25,202 nucleotides of DNA from Bacteroidales bacterium (lineage in GTDB: Bacteria > Bacteroidota > Bacteroidia > Bacteroidales > UBA932). The notes below the pieces were generated by a model. The model was not told the DNA's origin, did no database searches, and worked only from the letters and a program-made list of their open reading frames with translations. The DNA lies in NCBI GenBank assembly GCA_004552615.1, contig SFNZ01000018.1:1-25202 (forward strand), read 5' to 3'. The translations under genes and the position numbers were made by a program. Within the stretch, counting starts at the first letter, position 1. Every line of letters starts with the position of its first letter. This document shows positions 16,493-23,850 of the stretch, piece after piece.

Positions 16493-18070
16493 ATGAGAAA
16501 ACTGATTGCTCTTTTTCTCGCGGCGGCTGCAGCGGTGTCGGCAGGATGTTCCGCGGATGACTCCGGGACTCTGGTCGCCGGCCTTGACAATACCCTGCTT
16601 CTAAAGCAGACCTATGACGACTCGTTCAATGACAGGGTCGATGCGCTGCGCAAAGTGCTCGGCAGGGAGAACGATTATGTGTCCGTCTTCCATCTCAATG
16701 AGAGACTTGCGGAAGAATTCCGCTCCTACAGCTTCGATTCCACCAAGATGTATCTCAACCGGAACATAAGCCTGGCACAGGAAGTAGGGGACCGGGAAGG
16801 CATGACCTCGGCGGAAATAGCCCTTGCCATGGAATATGTGCAGGCGGGAAGCTATTCGGACGCGGTGGCCATAATGGACAAATATTCTGCCGGAAATGTG
16901 CCCGGGAAGCTCAGGAAACAGTATTTCGAAGCGGCCCATACCCTCGCCGGCGAGATGATGTTCTATTCCTCCGACCTCCAGATTTACAGATACCAGTTTT
17001 CCCGCCGCAATACTCTCAGGGATTCGCTGCTGAAATATACTTCCAAGGAATCCTACGGATGGTATGACCTGAACCGGGAGGCGGCACTTTCCGCAAAGGA
17101 CAGCGTCTCTGCCCGTGAGTTCACCTCCCGGATGATATCCCTGAGCGAACCGGGTTCGAGGGACTATGCGAGAGCCTGTTACTATTATGCCATACTCTTT
17201 CCCGACAGCGATTCGGACAGCCGGCTGGAATGGCTGGTCCGCTCCGCGGAGGCCGACATCAAATGCGCTACCAAGGACTATGCGGCCCTGAACGACGTGG
17301 CGATGATTCTTTTCCGGAAAGGGGACATCGACAGGGCTTTCCGTTACGTGGCCGACCATTGCATGCCCGACGCCCTGTTCTTCAACGGCAAGCTCCGTCC
17401 GTGGCAGATATCCCGCTTTTTCCCGCAGCTTGAGAGGGCTTACGAGTCGCGGCAGGAGAAACAGCAGAAAGTGATGATGTGCATCGTGCTGGCCCTGACT
17501 GTCCTTCTCGTGCTGCTGATAGTGCTGATAGTCAAGATATTCACCCATCATCTTGCCCTGTCCCGGGCGAACCGGGAACTCAAGTCATTGAACGATAGGC
17601 TTCAGGATTCCGAGAAAATCAAGGAGGAATATCTGGCTCTTTTCCTCGGGATGATGTCCGACAACATCAATACCACGAGAAAATACAAGAACCACGTGCT
17701 CAAGTATCTGCGCCGGGGCAATGACAAATATCTCATCGAGGAGATTGAATTGCTGCCGCCTATCGAGGACGACGTCCACCAGTTCTACAAGATGTTCGAC
17801 GAGACCTTCCTGAACCTTTTCCCTGACTTCGTGGAGCAGTTCAATGCCCTCCTGGCCGACGGCTCGGCCATCATCCTGAAAGACCCTGACGTGCTGACTC
17901 CGGAACTCAGGATATTCGCCCTGATCAGGCTCGGAGTCACTGATTCAGGCAAGATTGCGAGCCTGCTGCATTACTCCTCCAACACGGTGTATAACTACAG
18001 GGCCAAGATCAAGAACAAGGCCCGCGGACCGAGGGATTCCTTCGAGGATGCAGTGCGGGCAATCCGCTGA
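16493..18070 (+). CDS. Membrane-anchored transcriptional regulator with periplasmic helical domain and C-terminal HTH (DUF6377/SusR-like)
   Basis: The 525-residue product starts with a signal sequence ending VSAGC (C19), an imperfect lipobox. Residues about 40-320 are helical and TPR-like, expected in the periplasm. One strong membrane segment lies at about 327-350 (VMMCIVLALTVLLVLLIVLI). A coiled-coil-like stretch ANRELKSLNDRLQDSEKIKEEYLALFLGMMSD-type follows, and the C-terminal end (about 475-510) has a LuxR-like helix-turn-helix: TPELRIFALIRLGVTDSGKI then ASLLHYSSNTVYNYRAKIKN. This layout, sensor outside and HTH inside without a kinase, is that of the SusR-like regulators beside Bacteroidota glycan loci. 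It has its own promoter and stands between the glycan-binding gene and the sugar transporter, so it probably senses a breakdown product and activates this locus. The ligand is unknown. Confidence 0.82.
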   Translation: MRKLIALFLAAAAAVSAGCSADDSGTLVAGLDNTLLLKQTYDDSFNDRVDALRKVLGRENDYVSVFHLNERLAEEFRSYSFDSTKMYLNRNISLAQEVGDREGMTSAEIALAMEYVQAGSYSDAVAIMDKYSAGNVPGKLRKQYFEAAHTLAGEMMFYSSDLQIYRYQFSRRNTLRDSLLKYTSKESYGWYDLNREAALSAKDSVSAREFTSRMISLSEPGSRDYARACYYYAILFPDSDSDSRLEWLVRSAEADIKCATKDYAALNDVAMILFRKGDIDRAFRYVADHCMPDALFFNGKLRPWQISRFFPQLERAYESRQEKQQKVMMCIVLALTVLLVLLIVLIVKIFTHHLALSRANRELKSLNDRLQDSEKIKEEYLALFLGMMSDNINTTRKYKNHVLKYLRRGNDKYLIEEIELLPPIEDDVHQFYKMFDETFLNLFPDFVEQFNALLADGSAIILKDPDVLTPELRIFALIRLGVTDSGKIASLLHYSSNTVYNYRAKIKNKARGPRDSFEDAVRAIR

Positions 18071-18099
18071 TGGGACCGTCGGAAGTGCCGTTCAAATAT

Positions 18100-18131
18100 T
18101 TTGCGGAACTTAAGTCTTTTTATTATATTAG
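18100..18131 (+). promoter_or_regulatory. Promoter of the MFS transporter-ROK kinase pair
   Basis: TTTG (18100-18103) is followed after 20 bp by TATATTAG (18124-18131), one base off TAnnTTTG. Transcription would start near 18138, leaving about 74 nt of leader containing a GC-rich segment that may fold weakly. Confidence 0.5.
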
Positions 18132-18211
18132 CACGATTTTATTGCCGTACTTCCCGGCGGCGTGTACGCGGATCCGGAAAAGGATATTAATAATATTAAA
18201 ACTTAAAGATA

Positions 18212-19471
18212 ATGTCAAACAAAAACAGCAACGTTCTCGCAATAGGAATCATGTTCTTCCTGTTCGCGATGATTTCATTTGTCACAGGTCTCCAGAACCC
18301 TATGGGTGTCATCGTAAAGACCCAGTTCGGTGCGACCAATGCAATGTCCCAGCTCGGCAACCTCGCCAACTTCATCGCCTATGCCTTCATGGGCCTTCCT
18401 GCCGGAATGATACTCAAGAAGTACGGCTACAAGGTGACCTCTCTCGCAGCCGTGGCAGTAGGATTCATCGGAGTGGCAATCTCGTTCCTTTCAGGAGTCG
18501 TTGAGAGCTTCCCTGTATATCTCACCGGAGCATTCGTGTCAGGATTCTCGATGTGTATGCTCAACACCGTGGTCAATCCTATGCTCAACACTCTCGGTGG
18601 CGGCGGAAACAGGGGCAACCAGCTCATCCAGCTCGGCGGCTCGCTCAACTCCCTTGCTGCGACCATCGTTCCTGTATTCGTGGGATATCTCATGGGTGAC
18701 ATTGCAAGTGCCAAGATTTCCGATGCCAATCCTGCATTGTTCATCGCAATGGCAATCTTCGCCCTCGCGTTCGTAATCATCTTCTTCTCCGCCATTCCTG
18801 AGCCTGAGCTCGAGGCTGCAAAGGCAGCTCCTGCAGAGAAGAAAGAGGGCCTCGGAGCCAGCATCAAGGGCGCTCTCTCGCACAGGAACCTTCTCTTCGG
18901 AATCATCGCAATCTTCGTATATGTGGGCGTTGAGGTCGGCATTCCGAATATTGCCAATCTCTATATGACCTCCGCTCTCGGCATTTCTGCCGCTACTGCC
19001 GGAACGATTGTCGGCCTTTACTGGCTGCTCATGCTCTGCGGCCGTCTCCTCGGCGGTGTAGTGGGCGGAAAGATTTCCAGCAAGAACATGATGGCCGGAG
19101 TGTCATCTGTTGCCATCCTTCTCCTCCTTCTCGGCATCTTCCTTCCTGAGGGCAGCAACATTTCCCTCGGATTCGTAGGTGACGGTGTTGTAGTTCCTGT
19201 AAAGGTTCTCTGTTTCGTTCTCTGCGGAATCTGCACGTCAGTAATGTGGGGCAGCATCTTCAATCTTGCCGTGGAAGGTCTCGGCAAATATACTTCCATC
19301 GCTTCCGGAGTATTCATGGTGATGGTTTGCGGCGGCGGTATCCTCCCGTATTTCCAGGGACTTCTCGCTGATGCATTCGGCTATATCGAGAGCTACTGGC
19401 TCATCGTGGCAGCAGTCGTATACATGCTCTGCTATGCCCTCTTCCTTTCAAAACCTCAGCCTGAGGAATAA
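18212..19471 (+). CDS. MFS sugar transporter, FucP/GluP (glucose/galactose/fucose:H+ symporter) type
   Basis: The 419-residue product is an inner-membrane permease with about 12 hydrophobic segments, beginning NVLAIGIMFFLFAMISFVTG and FVTGLQNPMGVIVKTQFGAT. QLGNLANFIAYAFMGLPAGM, LKKYGYK, VVNPMLNTLGGGGNRGNQLI and LGGSLNSLAATIVPVFVGYL match the FucP-like branch of the major facilitator superfamily, which imports hexoses with protons. A charged central loop (about 200-225, EPELEAAKAAPAEKKEG) divides the halves. The gene is 18 nt before the ROK kinase, so substrate is probably glucose or a related hexose released by the adjacent glucan locus. N-acetylglucosamine or galactose cannot be excluded. 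No signal peptide is needed, since the first helix inserts it. Confidence 0.9.
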   Translation: MSNKNSNVLAIGIMFFLFAMISFVTGLQNPMGVIVKTQFGATNAMSQLGNLANFIAYAFMGLPAGMILKKYGYKVTSLAAVAVGFIGVAISFLSGVVESFPVYLTGAFVSGFSMCMLNTVVNPMLNTLGGGGNRGNQLIQLGGSLNSLAATIVPVFVGYLMGDIASAKISDANPALFIAMAIFALAFVIIFFSAIPEPELEAAKAAPAEKKEGLGASIKGALSHRNLLFGIIAIFVYVGVEVGIPNIANLYMTSALGISAATAGTIVGLYWLLMLCGRLLGGVVGGKISSKNMMAGVSSVAILLLLLGIFLPEGSNISLGFVGDGVVVPVKVLCFVLCGICTSVMWGSIFNLAVEGLGKYTSIASGVFMVMVCGGGILPYFQGLLADAFGYIESYWLIVAAVVYMLCYALFLSKPQPEE

Positions 19472-19489
19472 TTTTAAACGACAGAATAT

Positions 19490-20458
19490 ATGAACAAGAT
19501 GGATATGCCTTATGTAGTCGGAGTGGATGTCGGCGGACAGACCACGAAGATAGGAGTGGTGGACATGAGAGGCCAGGTCCTGGCCCAGACAGTTATCCGT
19601 ACAGATACTTACGGTGAGGTGGAGCCTTATATCGCCGAGCTTGCCGAGGCCATCAACAAAGTCATCTCAGACGCGGACGTGACCGGCAAGGTGCGCGGTG
19701 TCGGAATGGGTATTCCTAACGGAAACTATTATACCGGAGAGATCGAGAATGCCGTCAACCTCAAGTGGGGACGGACCGGAAGCCTTCCTGTAGCCAAGCT
19801 TCTGACCGACCAGATGAGTGGTATTCCTGTAGCCCTTACCAATGACGCCAATGCTGCAGCCATGGGTGAAATGACCTACGGAGCAGCCAGGGGAATGAAG
19901 AATTTCATAATGATAACCCTCGGAACCGGTGTCGGTTCAGGTATCGTGATCAACGGCGAGGTGGTATATGGTCATGACGGATTTGCCGGTGAGCTCGGCC
20001 ACATCTGCGCCGTGCGTCACAACGGACGTCTCTGCAATTGCGGCAAGACCGGTTGTCTCGAGACTTATGCTTCGGCCATGGGTGTAGCCAGGACTGCACG
20101 CGAGTGGCTCGACCTGTCCGATGAGCCTTCATCTCTCAGGAGCCTTGACAACATCACTTCAAAGGATGTCTATGAGGCTGCGAAAGAAGGAGACAAGCTG
20201 GCCCTGAAGATTTTCGAATTTACCGGAACCATGCTCGGACAGTCATTTGCCGATTTCATCGCATTCAGTGCTCCTGAGGCAATCGTCCTCTTCGGCGGCC
20301 TGGCACGTGCCAAGGATTTCCTCCGCGAGCCTATCGAGCGTGCCATGAATGCCAATGTGCTGCCTCTGTGGAAAGACAAGGTGAAGATCGTCTTCTCCCA
20401 GCTCAAGGAGTCCGATGCCGCCATCCTCGGTGCATCCGCCCTCGCCTGGGAACTGTAA
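19490..20458 (+). CDS. ROK-family sugar kinase, probable glucokinase
   Basis: The 322-residue cytoplasmic kinase shows the ATP phosphate loop VGVDVGGQTTKIGVVD near the N-terminus, GMGIPNGN, LTNDANAAAMGE with the catalytic Asp, TLGTGVGSGIVINGEV, and the ROK signature GHDGFAGELGHICA. The structural zinc motif CNCGKTGCLE supplies C182, C184 and C189, with H171 as the fourth ligand. LFGGLARAKDFL near the end is the adenine-binding part. Members phosphorylate glucose, mannose, fructose, allose or N-acetyl sugars. Pairing with a FucP/GluP-type permease and a beta-glucan locus favours glucose-6-phosphate production. It ends 20 nt before a terminator. An upstream in-frame Met choice (19490 or 19505) changes only five residues. 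Confidence 0.92.
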   Translation: MNKMDMPYVVGVDVGGQTTKIGVVDMRGQVLAQTVIRTDTYGEVEPYIAELAEAINKVISDADVTGKVRGVGMGIPNGNYYTGEIENAVNLKWGRTGSLPVAKLLTDQMSGIPVALTNDANAAAMGEMTYGAARGMKNFIMITLGTGVGSGIVINGEVVYGHDGFAGELGHICAVRHNGRLCNCGKTGCLETYASAMGVARTAREWLDLSDEPSSLRSLDNITSKDVYEAAKEGDKLALKIFEFTGTMLGQSFADFIAFSAPEAIVLFGGLARAKDFLREPIERAMNANVLPLWKDKVKIVFSQLKESDAAILGASALAWEL

Positions 20459-20478
20459 ATCAATCTGATACAAATGAG

Positions 20479-20506
20479 AAACCGGCTCGATAAGGGCCGG
20501 TTTTTT
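20479..20506 (+). terminator. Rho-independent terminator after the sugar kinase
   Basis: AAACCGGC (20479-20486) pairs with GCCGGTTT (20496-20503) around a 9-nt loop and ends in six T. It is 20 nt past the kinase stop. Confidence 0.85.
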
Positions 20507-20525
20507 CGTAGTATAGAGTGGCGTG

Positions 20526-20648
20526 TAGTTGTCGGAAGGCTATGCCAGAGTGTGGCCGGCCGCGGCCTCATGAGCGGCTCCCGTAGGAACGCAGTTCCGA
20601 AGGGTGGATGGAGCGAAGCGCAACTCTGGCATAGCCTTCCGACAACTA
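20526..20648. repeat. 123-bp palindromic element with perfect 26-bp inverted arms
   Basis: The left arm 20526-20551 begins TAGTTGTCGGAAGG and is the exact reverse complement of the right arm 20623-20648, which ends CCTTCCGACAACTA. The 71-nt centre has further pairing: GCTCC (20577-20581) with GGAGC (20610-20614), GGAAC (20586-20590) with GTTCC (20594-20598), and a GGCCGCGGCC palindrome. It lies between convergent genes, after a separate terminator. The outermost TA at both ends could be part of the arm or a TA target duplication, as left by IS630/Tc1-type elements. No protein is coded. It may be a MITE, a REP-like unit or a structured RNA/bidirectional terminator. Confidence 0.8.
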
Positions 20649-20662
20649 TACAACTGGTATTA

Positions 20663-20716
20663 ACGATGGCTTTTGACTCCGTCGGAGACGGCAGCCTTCG
20701 CCCTTATAGCTATCGT
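20663..20716 (-). other. Imperfect stem-loop downstream of the GH31 gene
   Basis: ACGATGGC (20663-20670) and GCTATCGT (20709-20716) pair at 7 of 8 positions, enclosing an inner CCGTC/GACGG hairpin (20679-20691). It starts 3 nt past the GH31 stop on that strand. There is no clear U tract, so it is only a weak terminator candidate. Confidence 0.3.
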
Positions 20717-20719
20717 CAC

Positions 20720-23521
20720 CTAAAGCCCGCAGGTCAGCCGGCTGCCGGAGTAGGTGAGCTGCTGTTCCGAAATGCCGTCCGGGCTGATGAACCTGACAGT
20801 GACGGACTTCTCGCGTGAAAGTCCCGGGAAATCTCCATGGATGGCATCTATGGTGAGCTCGCCGGCATTGTCATCCCAGAAAATGTCGAACCACGCATAT
20901 TCCCCGCGCTCATAACCGTAGGTCAGGCCGTCATCCTCATAAACCCTGAATTCCCCGTCCTGTCCTGTATAGACCGTGATGCCCAGCCTGCTCCCGTCAT
21001 CCTCGGCAGTATATTCGATCTCAGGCCCTGTCGGGATGATGCTTCCGGCCTTTACATAAACCGGGACGTGGCAGAACGGAGCCTCTGCCGTGAAACGCCC
21101 GCCTTCCCTTGCTTCATTTGTGAAGAAGTCATACCATTGGCCATCAGGCAGATACACTTCACGCTCCCTCGCCCCGTATGCATATACAGGACATACCATA
21201 AGAGCATTGCCGAACATGAACTGGTTACCGATATTCCTCGCAGTCCTGTCCCCGGTGAAATCCATCACTAGCGGCCTCATGATAGTATAGTCGTCGAAAT
21301 GAACCTTTGCCGCGAGAGAATAAATATACGGCATCAGGGAATATCTCAGCCTGTCAGCATTGACAATGGCCTGATAAGCCTCATCCTCTTCCGGAGCAAC
21401 ATTGTACGGCTCCCTGAAAGGCCATTGCCCGTGCGCCCTGTAAAGCGGGCAGAAAATTCCCCACTCATGCCATCTCGCCTGAAGCTCCCGCCATTCCTTC
21501 ATGTCCTCATTCACTATACCTGTTTCCCTGTACAGGGATTCAGCCTTCATGAACCTGTTCTCCACGCTGAACCCGCCTATGTCCTGTCCCCAGAACGGGA
21601 TTCCGCTTATCGAGAAATTCAGTCCGGCGCTGATCTGCGCCTTCATGTCCTCCCATCTCGTGCCGATGTCACCGCTCCAGGAAGCCGTAGAATAACGCTG
21701 GAGTCCGGCGAACCCGTTGCGTGTCAGCAGGAAGACCCGCCTGTCAGGGAACGCCTCGCGCTGGCCTTCATATATAGCCTTCGCATTCATGAGAGCGTAT
21801 GCATTGAAATACTCTGTAGAAGACCCGAGCGCGGTAGGTCCGCACAATGCCTTCCTGTAATCCATGTCCGTGCAGTCGTGGATGTTCGGTTCGCTCGCGT
21901 CCATCCACCAGGCATCTATCCCGAGCCCTCCGAGATGATCCTTCATCTGATTCCAGAACAATTTCCTGGCACCTTCGTCGTATGCATCATAGAAAGACTG
22001 CTGGTATCCGAGCCAGTCCTCCACGCTGTCCGTAACGGCCTTCCGGTATATCCATCCTTTCTCGTCGAACTCCCTGAAATGCTCCGTCTCCGTATAGAAC
22101 TTCGGCCATACCGAGATCATGAAACGCCCTCCGAGAGCATGTACGGAGTCCACCATTGCAGCAGGATCAGGGAACCTCGTGGAATCGAACTCGTGGCTGC
22201 CCCATTTCCCGTCTTCCCACCATTGCCAGTCCTGCACTATGTTGTCTACAGGTATGTGCCTGTCCCTCAATTCCTTGAGTGTGGAGAGTACTTCTTCCTG
22301 CGACCTATATCTCTCACGGCTCTGCCAATATCCCAAAGCCCATTTCGGCATTATCTGTGCCTTGCCGGTAAGCCTGCGGTAACCTCCTGTCACCTCGTCC
22401 AGGTCACGGCCCGACATAACGTAATAATCTATCTGCTGCTGCATCTCTCCCCACCAGCTCATCTGGCTTCTCTCCTCCTCAGGCACCGGGCTCAGAACCC
22501 TCAGTCCGCAATATGACACGTCCCCGTCCGGTTTCCATTCCACCCGCAGCGGAACCCGTTTTCCGGCCTCGAGACTCGCGGTGAACTTCCTACCGTTCGG
22601 ATTCCAGGCAGTCCGCCAGATTTCCGGCATCATCTGCTCCCCGTCAATGAAGACCTTCGTATATCCCGCATAATATATATAAAAATGGTACAACCCGCTT
22701 TCCGAAGGCTCGATCTCGCCCTCGAAGACAACTTCGGCCCCGTTGAACGGGAAATCCGGGGCATTCCGTACCTTTCCGCAGTCAGGAACCTCCAGAAACT
22801 CCTGGTCCAGGGCCGTTTCCCTGCGTACGAGCCGTTCCCCGTCGGCAGACGAATATGTCCCTGTCAAGGCTCCTTCCGCGCCATCCTTGTCAAACAACGT
22901 GAATACATCCCCGAGCCGGGCATAGTCCCTCGGGTCTCCCCAGCGGCAGAAACTGTTGCTGTCCCAGAGAAGGCCGTACAGGCGTGAAGAGACTATGAAC
23001 GGCACGGAAATCTTCGTATTGTATTGATACAGTTCCTCATTCTTTCCCTTATAGTTCCATTCGTCGGCCTGGTGCTGTCCGAGACCGAAGAAATCCTCGT
23101 CTTCCGGAGAAGTGAAAGTCTGCCTTACGGTCCATCCTGAGGTCCCATCCACTTCTATCTTGCTGAAACTCCGTGACTTTTCAGCTGTAAGGAGCTCTCC
23201 GTCAGCATTGTAGAACCTCACCGAACCGTCCGATTTGCGTATCATGGCATGCATTCCGCTTTCCGACGCATAGACCGTGACTGATGAATCATTGTCCGAA
23301 CGATATATCTTCACCGGCTTCGCCCCATAGTCCCTCATCAGCGAGATCCCGTCCCGGAAATCGCAGCCGGCAGGGACTGAAGTGACTCTGAAAATATTTT
23401 CCCCGTATGCCTCCACGCGAGTTTTTCCGTCCGGGAAATTAACTGTTACACAATGTTTTCCGCAGCTGCTCAGAATAATTGCAGCCAAAATGAAGATGAC
23501 GCTTCCGTGAGTCCGTGACAT
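20720..23521 (-). CDS. GH31-family glycoside hydrolase lipoprotein with PA14-like insert, probable alpha-xylosidase
   Basis: The 933-residue product has a signal peptide and lipobox LSSC (C20); the next residues G-K-H lack an acidic export signal, so it may face the periplasm. The N-terminal beta-sandwich includes FFGLGQHQADEWNYKG. A PA14-like module is inserted at about 258-345 (FEGEIEPSESGLYHFYIYYA, VFIDGEQMMPE). The catalytic barrel follows: PKWALGYWQSRERY, PVDNIVQDWQWWEDG, ISVWPKFY, WWMDASEPN with nucleophile D541, LTRNGFAGLQRYSTASWSGD with acid/base D618, and GIPFWGQDIGGF. C-terminal beta domains end at residue 933. The PA14 insert and WMDASEPN pattern resemble bacterial alpha-xylosidases that trim xyloglucan oligosaccharides; alpha-glucosidase is the alternative. 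It has its own promoter and diverges from a second SusC-like gene. Confidence 0.93.
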   Translation of the reverse strand: MSRTHGSVIFILAAIILSSCGKHCVTVNFPDGKTRVEAYGENIFRVTSVPAGCDFRDGISLMRDYGAKPVKIYRSDNDSSVTVYASESGMHAMIRKSDGSVRFYNADGELLTAEKSRSFSKIEVDGTSGWTVRQTFTSPEDEDFFGLGQHQADEWNYKGKNEELYQYNTKISVPFIVSSRLYGLLWDSNSFCRWGDPRDYARLGDVFTLFDKDGAEGALTGTYSSADGERLVRRETALDQEFLEVPDCGKVRNAPDFPFNGAEVVFEGEIEPSESGLYHFYIYYAGYTKVFIDGEQMMPEIWRTAWNPNGRKFTASLEAGKRVPLRVEWKPDGDVSYCGLRVLSPVPEEERSQMSWWGEMQQQIDYYVMSGRDLDEVTGGYRRLTGKAQIMPKWALGYWQSRERYRSQEEVLSTLKELRDRHIPVDNIVQDWQWWEDGKWGSHEFDSTRFPDPAAMVDSVHALGGRFMISVWPKFYTETEHFREFDEKGWIYRKAVTDSVEDWLGYQQSFYDAYDEGARKLFWNQMKDHLGGLGIDAWWMDASEPNIHDCTDMDYRKALCGPTALGSSTEYFNAYALMNAKAIYEGQREAFPDRRVFLLTRNGFAGLQRYSTASWSGDIGTRWEDMKAQISAGLNFSISGIPFWGQDIGGFSVENRFMKAESLYRETGIVNEDMKEWRELQARWHEWGIFCPLYRAHGQWPFREPYNVAPEEDEAYQAIVNADRLRYSLMPYIYSLAAKVHFDDYTIMRPLVMDFTGDRTARNIGNQFMFGNALMVCPVYAYGAREREVYLPDGQWYDFFTNEAREGGRFTAEAPFCHVPVYVKAGSIIPTGPEIEYTAEDDGSRLGITVYTGQDGEFRVYEDDGLTYGYERGEYAWFDIFWDDNAGELTIDAIHGDFPGLSREKSVTVRFISPDGISEQQLTYSGSRLTCGL

Positions 23522-23543
23522 AAGAGATAGTGGTTGTTCCCGG

Positions 23544-23551
23544 CAAATTTA
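23544..23551 (-). promoter_or_regulatory. Promoter -7 element of the GH31 gene
   Basis: On the minus strand TAAATTTG (23551-23544) is an exact TAnnTTTG match, 22 nt before the ATG at 23521. At 19 bp upstream stands CTTT, a partial -33 element. Confidence 0.5.
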
Positions 23552-23614
23552 TCAATATATTGTCATATATAAAGGGTATCCATAGCAAATGTGAAAAATA
23601 TGTTAAAAAAGTAT

Positions 23615-23628
23615 CATTTATATAAATG
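23615..23628. promoter_or_regulatory. 14-bp perfect palindrome in the GH31/SusC divergent gap
   Basis: CATTTATATAAATG is its own reverse complement and lies about 64 bp upstream of the GH31 -7 element. It could be an operator for a dimeric regulator, but such AT-rich palindromes also arise by chance. The surrounding gap 23522-23850 contains no coding frame I can support. Confidence 0.3.
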
Positions 23629-23676
23629 TTTGGATAATATTCGCCATTTCCCTCAGTCTCCATACCCAAATTTCAA

Positions 23677-23762
23677 ACGATAAAGTACGATAAAATGCCG
23701 ATGTGGCAGCCAGAAGCGCATGTCACAATAAATTGTCCCATATAGCTATTTTTCGATAAAAT
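23677..23762 (+). repeat. Three CGATAAA direct repeats upstream of the second SusC-like gene
   Basis: ACGATAAA occurs at 23677-23684 and 23687-23694, exactly 10 bp apart, and CGATAAAAT recurs at 23754-23762 after its copy at 23688-23696. The last copy ends 4 bp before the -33 element. Direct repeats one helical turn apart next to a promoter suit activator binding; the regulator is not known. Confidence 0.4.
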
Positions 23763-23766
23763 AGTA

Positions 23767-23798
23767 TTTGTTTTGCGCTCTGGGCCTGCTTAATTTTG
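23767..23798 (+). promoter_or_regulatory. Promoter of the second SusC-like gene
   Basis: TTTG (23767-23770), a 20-bp spacer and TAATTTTG (23791-23798) match the Bacteroidota consensus at all fixed positions. Transcription would start near 23805, giving a leader of about 46 nt. Confidence 0.7.
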
Positions 23799-23850
23799 CA
23801 ACTTAGAAGACTGCATAATTGCCGGAAATACTTGATAAATAATCAACAAT

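Noticed and set aside
16601..17551. 316-codon minus-strand frame over the membrane regulator
   Set aside because: It is antisense to the regulator; the regulator has signal peptide, membrane segment and HTH in order, while this frame has none.
21299..22516. 405-codon plus-strand frame over the GH31 gene
   Set aside because: It is long only because of high GC content opposite a real gene. The minus strand has the GH31 catalytic motifs and a lipobox.
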